64,000 nucleotides of DNA, taken from Dactylorhiza incarnata. Lineage: Eukaryota; Streptophyta; Magnoliopsida; Asparagales; Orchidaceae. Where the stretch lies: positions 6,014,001 through 6,078,000 of the forward strand of contig JAWHQI010000121.1 in NCBI GenBank assembly GCA_033032865.1, written 5' to 3'. Positions 55,873-64,000 of this stretch are shown here, piece after piece; the stretch's first letter is position 1, and each line of letters opens with the position of its first letter. Below the pieces are notes generated by a model, which saw only the letters and a program-made list of their open reading frames with translations, was not told where the DNA came from and did no database searches. Made by a program: the position numbers and the translations under genes.

Positions 55873-57085
55873 TTGAGGTTCAACTTGTGATAGGAAACAT
55901 GTGTACATCTAATTTTGGTTTGGTTGATGCATTGTTTGAACACCTGCTGAAATATCTCCAATCACTTATGATATTGGATGATCTCTAACTGTGATGTAGT
56001 CAACAGTTGGAGTTGGTTCAGCAATAGTATCCACTTGGAAAATTTATTCAGTTGTCACTTGATTTGATTTGTCAGTAAGATCTTCTGGATGATCTTCTTC
56101 TTCACTGTCTTCAAGTGTTTGAGTTGATGGAAGTAGAGAATCTCCTTTCTGTAGATTTAATCCATTGAGCTCTTCACATAGAGCTGGTACCTGCAAAGTA
56201 TTTATGGTAGAGGTGGTATTCCTCTCCTCAATTAACAAGTTAGTTTCATCAAAAGAAACATGAATGGACTCTTCTATCTTAAGAGTAGATTTGTTATAAA
56301 CTCTATATGCTTTACTAGAAAGAGAATATCCAAGGAATATGCCTGCAGCAGCTTTTGCTTCAACGTTCCTTAGATACTTCTTATCATTGTTATGCACATA
56401 GCATTTACAACCAAAAATCTTAAAATAGCTAACCTTAGGTTTTTTATTCTTGAGTAATTCATAGGGAGTTTTATCCTTAAGTTTATGTATCAGGCTTCTA
56501 TTCAACACATAATTTGTTGTGTTCACTGCCTCTGTCCAAGAAGAGAGTGGCAAATGAGCATCAGCAAGCAATGTAGTTGCTGATTCAATTAGTGTTCTAT
56601 TTTTCCTTTCAGCTACCCCATTTTATTGAGGAGTTCTAGGAGCAGAGAAACACTGCATGATCCCTTCTCTTCCATAGAATTCTCTCATCAGAAGAGACTC
56701 AAACTCAGTGCCATGATCACTTCTGATCAATGCAACTACAGTAGAGTACTCACTCTTGAAGGACCTGAGAAAGTCTGTTAGAACATTGAAGGTGTCAGAC
56801 TTGTTCCTAAGAAAGAACACCCAAGTGAATCTTGAGAAGTCATCTAGAATTACTAGAGAATAATGCTTCCCTCCTAGACTCTGTATTGTAGTGGGTCCAA
56901 AAAGATCCAAATGCAGTAAATACAAGATCCTAGGTGAATCACTCTTGGATAAAGATTTAAAACTACTTCTAGTCTGCTTACCTAACTGACAAGGCCTGCA
57001 AAGTCCTTCCTTCTTGTATGAACTAGAAGGAAGTCCTCTGACAAGATTTTACTTAGAAAGCTTAGAGATAGTTCTAAGGTTAATG
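55873..57085 (-). repeat. Integrase duplication in element D, downstream copy
   Basis: About 1.21 kb that repeats at 57101-58313 with an offset of 1227-1228 bp. Borders: plus-strand GAGGTTCAACTTGTGATAGG on the left and TCTAAGGTTAATG on the right. It retains CAG where the other copy has TAG. Confidence 0.9.
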
Positions 57086-57100
57086 CATTTGATTTTGGTT

Positions 57101-58313
57101 CGAGGTTCAACTTGTGATAGGAAACATGTGTGCATCTGATTTTGGTGTAGTTTATGCCTTGTTTGAACACCTGCTGAAATATCTCCAATCACTTGTGATA
57201 TTGGATGATCTCTAACTGTGATGTGGTCAACAGTTGGAGTTGGTTCAGCAATAGTATCCACTTGGGGAATTTGTTCAGCTGTCACTTGATTTTATTTGTC
57301 AGTAAGATCTTCTGGATGATCTTCTTCTTCACGGTCTTTAAGTGTTTGAGTTGATGGAAGTAGAGAATCTCCTTTCTGTATATTTAATCCATTGAGCTCT
57401 TCACATAGAGCTGGTACCTGCAAAGTATTTATGGTACAGGTGGTATTCCTCTCCTCATTTAACAAGTTAGTTTCATCAAAAGAAACATGCATGGACTCTT
57501 CTATCTTAAGAGTAGATTTGTTATAAACTCTATATGCTTTACTAGAAAGAGAATATCCAAGGAATATGCCTTCAGCAGTTTTTGCTTCAAAATTCCTTAG
57601 ATACTTCTTATCATTGTTATGCACATAGCATTTACAACCAAAAATCTTAAAATAGCTAACCTTAGGTTTTTTATTCTTGAGTAATTCATAGGGAGTTTTA
57701 CCCTTAAGTTTATGTATCAGACTTCTATTCAACACATAATTTGTTGTTGTTCACTGCCTCTGCCCAAAAAGAGAGTGGCAAATGTGCATCAGCAAGCAAT
57801 GTAGTTGTTGATTCAATTAGTGTTCTATTTTTCCTTTCAGCTACCCCATTTTGTTGAGGAGTTCTAGGAGCAGAGAAACACTGCCTGATCCCTTCTCTTC
57901 CTTAGAATTCTCTCATCAGAAGAGACTCAAACTCAGTTCCATGATCACTTCTGATCAATGCAACTACAGTAGAGTACTCACTCTTGATGGACCTGAGAAA
58001 ATCTGTTAGAACATTGAAGGTGTCAGACTTGTTCCTAAGAAAGAACACCCAAGTGAATCTTGAGAAGTCATCTACAATTACTAGAGAATAATGCTTCCCT
58101 CCTAGACTCTATATTGTAGTGGGTCCAAAAAGATCGAAATGCAGTAAATACAAGATCCTAGGTGAATCACTCTTGGATAAAGATTTAAAACTACTTCTAG
58201 TCTGCTTACCTAACTGACAAGCCCTGCAAAGTCCTTCCTTCTTGTATGAACCAGAAGGAAGTCCTCTGATAAGATTGTCCTTAGAAAGCTTAGAGATAGT
58301 TCTAAGGTTAATG
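57101..58313 (-). repeat. Integrase duplication in element D, upstream copy
   Basis: Partner of 55873-57085, separated by about 15 bp (57086-57100). On the coding strand this copy comes first. A single open frame (57285-57049) crosses the junction. Confidence 0.9.
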
Positions 58314-58759
58314 TGTCCAAACCTTTTATGCCATAATTCATTTGCTTTACTTATTGAATTAAATAGACAGATGTTTGAATTGGCAGAGTCAAAATTAACA
58401 AAATAAATATTTCCTTGTCTAATACCAGATAATACATTTATGTTTTTATTTTTGTTAATAAGACATTGGGAAGGGTTAAAAGTTACCTGATAACCTTCAT
58501 CACATAACTGGCTTATGCTGATGTGGTTGTGCTTGAGACCCTTGACATATGATACTTCTTTGAAGGTGACTGCTCCAACCTTGACTTGTCCATATCCTTT
58601 TGTCTGTCCACAGTTGGAGTCTCCAAAGACAACTTTGGGTCCAAGCTTTGCCTTATAATTGCTCAGGTTGGCCTTATTTCCTGTCATATGCTTTGAGCAT
58701 CCACTATCCAAGTACCAATATTCCTTTATTTTTGGATAGATGTGTACCTACAAAAACAG

Positions 58760-60754
58760 AAAAACAATCTAGTTCTTCTTAACCCAGACTACCTTGGGTC
58801 TTTTTGAATTTCAACAAAAATCAGAAATAAAGGATATTTCAGGCTGATCCTTATATCCTTGTGGATGATATCTCCTTGGAGGAATTATCCATTCAGTGAA
58901 AGGATTCTTAGTATGTTTAGAATAAGAATTCTTCAGATTTTCTGTACATCTGTACTGAACATCGGTTCTCAGAGTTCGTCGAGCTGGGATAGCAGTTCGT
59001 TGATCTGAGTTCGACGAATTCGAGTGATTTCGTCGAGCTCCGGTCGATGAATTCTGCTGAATTCTTTTATTCTTAACAGACATGCTTGAAACAACTTTAT
59101 TTACTTCTGCAGCCTCTTTGCCCTTAGAAGAAATGAATTTTACAGGTGTAGAGAGCATGTTTTTCTTAATGAGATGTGGCTCAGTTGATGAAGCAGCCAA
59201 GCCCAGTTTGCTATTAAATCTAGCATTAGCAGTGCTTGTGATGTCCATCAGTTTGATGCTTCTCCCATTGAGGGATTCTTCAAACTTCTTAGCTTCAGAC
59301 AACTTGTTCTAAATGAGAACAATATGTTCCCTGGAGGCAGCTAAATCTTTCTTAAGATTGACATTCTCTTCACTAATTTGGTTCATTTCAGCCAACTTAC
59401 ATCTGAGAGATATTATTTCCTTCTCAGATTTGACTAAGTCTAAGCAAAGAACTTTGAATTCATCTTTGAATTCAATGGAATTAAAATCAAAATTAGAAAT
59501 TACCTGATCACTATCAGCTTCAGTTTCTGATTCATCTGAATTGTGTCCTGAGGCATTGATAGCCATCATGGAGAAATTTCTTTCATCTTCATTATCTTTA
59601 GAGCTGGATGAGGAAGCATATTCTGACTCACTGCGTGAGTCATAAATAGCCATTAGGGATTGGTCCTTCTCATTTGAATTTTCTTCATCTTCAGAAGAGC
59701 TGGATGAAGATTCTGATTCAGTTTCACTCTATGTTTCAGCTACAAATCCTCTTCCCTTCTTTTTGTGTTTGTGGGAGGAAGACTTGCTGGAGTGTCTTTT
59801 CTCTTCTTTGTCCTTTTTATTTTCTTTCTTTTGGTTCTCTGGACACTCTGGTAGAATTTGTCCATGTTTCCTGCAGCCATAACAAATAATTTCTTTAGTA
59901 TTAGTTTTGTCATACCTTGGCTTTTCTTTTGATCTGAGATCCTTCTTTCTGAAGTCCTTCTTAGCCATTTTGTAAAACCTCTTGGCTAGGAGGCTCATGA
60001 TCTCCTTTTCTCCTGGAGCTTTTTCTTCTTCTTCAGTTGCTTGAAAGGCAATGTTCATTTCCTTCTTTGATGCTGGAGATGAAGTAGCTTGTTCAGCTTC
60101 TCTAGATTTGATAAGCTGCTCATAGGATTTATGTTTGCCTAGCTAGCTCTCAGTAGAGATCTCATTGAGGCTTCTAGCTTCCTTGATTGGCCAGATCCTA
60201 GAGTCCCATGAGCTAGGGAAGCACATAAGGATCTTATCATTTATCTAAGTGATAGTGATCACTTTGTCCAAAGATTTCAGCTCATTGATTATGATGCTGA
60301 GTCTATTGTACATGTCAGCCACTATCTCAGTTTCTCCTTTCTTGAAGTTTTCATACTGAGAAATAAGGTGTGATCTTCTATCTTTTCTTTCATCAGCAGA
60401 TCCTTCAACCATATTGTTGAGAGAGGTCCATATCTCTCTTGCTGAAGTGCATTCCACAACCTTTTGAAAGATGTCATCAAAGATTGTTTGAGCCAAAATG
60501 TTCATGGCTTTAGCATCTGCACTTCTTTGCTTCTTTTGAGCTTCTGTCCACTCAGGGGGTGGAACAACATTGTTGTTTGTTGTTACTTTAGTGCTTGTTG
60601 TTGCTGAAGGAGCAGGAGGTCCTGTCAAAATGACATTAAAAATATCTTCGTCAATAGAATTCATATAAAGTCTGATCCTTACCTTCCATAGTGCAAACTT
60701 ATTTAGATTGCACATAGGAGGTCTTGTGCTTGAGTACTCTTTGTTTTGTGCCAT
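58760..60754 (-). pseudogene. Element D gag, broken
   Basis: ATG at 60754 (MAQNKEYSSTRPPMCNLNKFALW). The capsid region runs to ITIT, TAG near 60245. Then MSLLAKRFYKMAKKDF and a knuckle CYGCRKHGQILPEC in which the zinc-binding His is Gln (about 59870-59910). Acidic Ser-rich and coiled-coil stretches follow (EKEIISLRCKLAEMNQI), with TAG near 59729 and 59309. The last part contains the element's U3-type words (58973-59050) read as coding sequence, and ends near PKVVWVKKN, TAG at about 58770. Stops are mostly TAG. Confidence 0.85.
58973..59050 (-). repeat. U3-type word cluster inside element D gag
   Basis: Plus strand GTTCGTCGAGC, GTTCGTTGATC, GTTCGACGAATTCG, TTTCGTCGAGC and CGGTCGATGAATTC within 78 bp; the rest of gag has almost no CpG. 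Confidence 0.8.
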
Positions 60755-60841
60755 GAGTTTTTAGAAAACAAAACTCTAAAATAAAAAAAAGATCTAATTG
60801 ATCGTTTGATTCAGGTATTAGCCTGTATACAATCAACTACC

Positions 60842-60852
60842 TTATGATACCA
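60842..60852 (-). other. Element D primer-binding site
   Basis: Minus-strand TGGTATCATAA, 2 nt from the LTR; initiator methionine tRNA type, diverged at its end. Confidence 0.8.
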
Positions 60853-60854
60853 AT

Positions 60855-62234
60855 TGAAAGTGAGGTTAGATCTTATATTTACTCTAGAGGGGGGGTGTGA
60901 ATAGAGTATTAAAAACTTTTAGTTAGTTTTTATAGCGGAATTAAAATACTGATATATATATATATATGTATAGCAAAGTGAGTTATAAAATAGAATAAAG
61001 CAAATCACACAGCACAGCACAGAGAAGTAAACACAATCATAGAGGACACAAGGATCTATAGTGGTTCCCCAAACAACTTGGGTACATCCACTATTCTACC
61101 ACACTTGGTAGGAATCCACTACAGGTTTTTGCTCAGGTGCCCTGCCACCAAATGGAGTTTTGATCAGGTGCCCAAAACACCAACCACAGGTTTTTGTTCA
61201 AGTGCCCTGCCACCAAAAAGCTAACTTTTGAAGGGAGTTATAACCCTGTACAAGATGGAAATAAAATGTTAAGAAGTTCTTCTCTGTCAACAATCTGAGA
61301 GAAGACTAATGAAAATGTTGTTGTAAAGCTCCCGCTGTCTGATAGAAATAGTTGACAGTTGGTGGAGAAGCTTTCACTTGAATGAAATAAATCTTCTTAA
61401 TAGCTGAATAATCTGAGAGAATGAGTTCCTCAGATTGTTGTTGCTCTTTGAAGATTTGAACTTGCAGCAGGAATCTGAGAGATAGTTTTGATGTTCTTAG
61501 AAGAATGAAGGTGCTGCTTGAGGAAGAAGATGACTGAATATTTTTTACTGTCTGTACTTCTTCTTCTTCAACAAAATCGAATATGTCTCTGTTCTATGTA
61601 TTTCTGTACTGACTCTCTTTTTATCTTTTACTATTATTCTAATCTGAATTTCAAATCCTTCTCTTTATGGAATAGAATATTCAGGTTTAAATCCTTCTTG
61701 GGACTGCAACAGAACCAAAATGATTTTGGCAGGTCCTTTAATTCTTTTGCCGTATAATATTCCTTTTGCATTAAATGTCAACGGCTATTTTCTCTTGGAA
61801 TAAGAGAATAGAAGGAATATAATAAAGAGAGATAAAATCTTTGTCTTATCTGGAATAGATCCGTTGCTGGTTTGATCTGAGAGACGAGTTCGTCGATCTG
61901 AGAGTCGAATTAGTCGATCTGAACTTCTGATGCTGAATCGTCGAACGCAGAGCTGAGTTCGTCGACCGCTGAGACAGGAAGTTCGTCGACCGCTGAGACG
62001 AGCTGGTTCGTCGACCGCTGAGAGTGGCTGAATAGCTTGATTTCGTTGAATAGAAGCTAGTCGTTCGTCGAACTCAAAAAGGAGTTCGTCGAACAAAGAA
62101 ACTTAACTTTTCCTTAAGTTCTAGCTAACTTAACAGCCTAAAATCTTGACCCTTAGACTATACAATGGGGTCAATTTAGTCCTAGTCAACAGATAGTGAT
62201 CCTAGCCCAAATCAGTAATAGGGTTGTTCCAATA
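60855..62234 (-). repeat. Element D 5' LTR
   Basis: 1380 bp, partner of 49739-51114. U3 words at about 61880-62092. It ends TTCCAATA instead of TTCCAACA. Confidence 0.93.
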
Positions 62235-64000
62235 GACTACTCACGTTTTGCTTGGGTATTCTTTCTGAAACACAAGTCAGACACCTTTGACTCTTTCACA
62301 GCATTCGTCAGGCGAATTCAGAATGAATTGGAATGTTCTGTGGTCAAAATCAGAAGTGACCATGGTATAGAATTCAAGTCTGAGGCCATGACAGAATTTT
62401 GTGAAAGCCTAGGTATCTCTCATGAGTTTTCCTCTCCTCGCACTCCACAACAAAATGGAGTGGCCGAGAGAAAGAATAGAACACTCATAGAGGCTTGCAG
62501 AACAATGTTGAGTGATTCTTTACTACCGGAATACTTCTGAGCTGAAGGTATCAACACGGTTTGCCACGTACAAAACAGAGCTCTAATCAACAAAAATCAT
62601 CATAAGACTCCCTATGAACTTCTGAAAGGCAAGAAACCAACCTTGTCTTATTTTAGAATTTTTGGCAGTAAATGTTTCGTGCTCAATAATGGTAAGTATT
62701 ACAAAACTAAATTTAGTGAAAAATGTTTTGAAGGTATTTTCGTAGGCTATAGTAGCCATAGTAAGGCATATAGGATTTTCAATAAGAAAACCCTGGTTGA
62801 AGAAGAAACTTACAATGTTATCTTTGATGAGACGAGCATGCTTCACAGCAGCTCTTCTAGTGTCTTTGTTGAAGATGCAGGTGCAAAATTCAAAGAACTC
62901 AACCTAGAAGAAGCAGCGAAGGGAGACACTCCAAAGTCAATAGAAGCACACACCCTAATTCCACCTGAGGAAGAAGAATCTCAGGAAGAGGAAGATACCC
63001 CAGAAGTGGAAGACATACCACAAGCAGATGTACCTGTGGTCATTGTACTTGGAAGAAATTTGGTGACTAGACATCAAAGAGACCGCCCTATTGATCAAAT
63101 CATCGGAGAAACTGATGTTGGAGTAAGAACCAGAAGTGGTACAGTTAACCAGGTTTTGCACATGAGTTTTCTCTCGAAGGATGAACCAAAGAAATTTGAT
63201 GAAGCCAAAGAGGATACGTCATGGATCATCGCAATGCATGAGGAGCATAATCAGCTCAAATGATGCAAAGTCTGGAAGTTGGTGCCAAGACCCAAGGGTC
63301 ATAACATGAGTGAAACTAAATGGGTTTACAGAAACAAGCTCGATGAAGATGGAGTAATAAACAAAAATAAAGCTAGACTTATAGCCCAAGGTTATCGTCA
63401 AGAAGAAGGAATCGACTTCGATCAAACCTATGCCCCTGTGGCAAGGCTCGAGGTGATCAGGTTGTTTTTAGCGTATGCCGCTCACAAAACATTCAAAGTC
63501 TACCAAATGGACGTGAAATCAGCTTTCCTTAATGGTAATCTAAAGGAAGAAGTCTACATAGAAGAACCCCCATGTTTTGTTAATTCATCCCTACCTGATG
63601 ATGTTTATTTCCTAGGTAAAGATTTATATGGTCTCAAACAAGCTCCCCGAGCTTGGTATGAGACGCTCTCTAGCTTTCTTCTTGAGAACAAGTTCGCAAG
63701 AGGAAAGATAGATAAGATATTATTTCTTAGAGAAGTAAAAGGCAAGATTTTACTAGTGCAAATCTATGTCGACGACATTATTTTTGGTTCTACGGATGAT
63801 AACCTCTGCAAAAAGTTCTCTAACTTTATGCAAGGGAAATTTGAAATGAGCAGTATGGGTGAACTGAAGTATTTCTTAGGACTTCAGGTAAAGCAATCTG
63901 AAGATGGAATTTTCATCTCTCAGACGAAGTTTACCAAAGAGTTAATTAAGAAATTCGGAATGGAGAATGCAACCTCTATGAGGTCTCTAATGGGTTCAGC
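62235..64000 (+). pseudogene. Element E pol, part 2 (integrase, RT), truncated by window end
   Basis: Resumes with DYSRFAWVFFL after the duplicated GACTA. Integrase RSDHGIEF (about 62353), GVAERKNRT (about 62460), TGA near 62538 for a Trp codon, SYFRIFGSKCFVL, an acidic linker, TGA at 63261 where relatives have an Arg codon, then RT open to the window end: [47 protein letters not shown] (YVDD at 63765-63776). Close to A's RT. Confidence 0.9.

Larger units (their letters stand above)
54370..58745 (-). pseudogene. Element D pol with duplicated integrase, broken
   Basis: Protease LDSGCSKHMTGNK (about 58680), then GAG-pre-integrase HKRFGHINLRT and CRACQLGK, integrase [24 protein letters not shown], then the linker FLSQVEPRT. 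The frame next re-enters an earlier point (INLRTISKLSK) and repeats the whole integrase before continuing to RT ([18 protein letters not shown] at 55288-55299) and RNase H (DYAGCRVDRKITSGT, STAKAEYIAADS). Lesions: TAG in TTI-SLGG of the first integrase, TAA in PQ-NGVAE of the second, frameshift near 57740, a defect near 54440 in the C-terminal ISTD region. RT from 55908 to 54439 is a long open frame. Confidence 0.9.
49739..62234 (-). mobile_element. Copia element D (SIRE/Maximus-like), 12.5 kb, with accessory ORFs
   Basis: Minus-strand element in the E integrase. 5' LTR 60855-62234, primer site, gag, pol carrying a 1.2-kb in-frame duplication, an internal word cluster and TATA, accessory ORFs, tract, and 3' LTR 49739-51114. 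Perfect 5-bp target duplication GACTA at 49734-49738 and 62235-62239. The right LTR terminus reads TA instead of CA. Many stops; LTRs differ by a few percent by eye. Confidence 0.94.
45949..64000 (+). mobile_element. Copia element E (SIRE/Maximus-like), interrupted by D, runs off the window
   Basis: 5' LTR from 45949, primer site 47357, gag 47441-49027, protease and integrase to 49738, then D, then integrase, RT and part of RNase H-upstream sequence from 62235 to the window end. Its proteins are close to those of A. It starts inside 18S rDNA; the expected second target copy lies outside. Several in-frame stops and a gag deletion make it defective. Confidence 0.88.

Overview
The window is plant nuclear DNA made almost wholly of nested LTR retrotransposons around a decayed 45S rDNA fragment. 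I see no ordinary host protein gene. The plant assignment rests on the rDNA, which reads as angiosperm-type 26S-5.8S-18S, on Ty1/copia elements primed by initiator-Met tRNA, and on an Athila-like Ty3/gypsy element primed by a tRNA-Asp-type site. The species cannot be named from the sequence. Elements are called H, A, G, B, C, E and D here for convenience; lineage names are inferences.

Layout. 1-2426 is LTR-like sequence of uncertain family. 2427-14246 is an old copia remnant (H: broken integrase, RNase H and 3' LTR) that is interrupted by A, a decayed 8.8-kb copia element at 4368-13156. 14688-20618 is a 2.96-kb direct tandem duplication; each copy holds a scrap of 26S rDNA and an Athila-type LTR. 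Element G (18643-43926, minus) is an Athila-like element with gag and protease but no visible RT or integrase. It sits inside 26S rDNA with a 5-bp duplication (ACAGC/ATAGC). G is interrupted by copia element B (22142-39939, plus, duplication ATTTA), and B by copia element C (25915-37149, minus, duplication GCTTT). C's two LTRs look identical apart from one G in a homopolymer. 43927-45948 continues the rDNA on the minus strand (26S start, ITS2, 5.8S, ITS1, 3' part of 18S). Copia element E (45949 to beyond the window end, plus) starts at the 18S break. E is interrupted inside its integrase by D (49739-62234, minus, 12.5 kb, duplication GACTA). The nesting order is therefore rDNA, then G, then B, then C on one side, and rDNA, then E, then D on the other.

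A, C, D and E look like SIRE/Maximus-type copia elements: long gag with zinc knuckles and coiled coil, a stop between gag and protease, polypurine tracts (arrays in A and C), and a C-run near the LTR end. C and D carry extra genes between pol and the 3' LTR. In C the extra ORF is intact (393 codons) and antisense to pol; in D a pattern-similar but broken ORF is in the sense direction.

The most unusual structure is a set of family-specific CpG-containing words, often palindromic, clustered just upstream of the TATA box in each LTR family. In C and D the same family word recurs inside the element, at the 3' end of gag and just upstream of the accessory ORF, where it is again followed by a TATA-like box. 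This suggests that these elements carry internal copies of their LTR promoter for an accessory gene.
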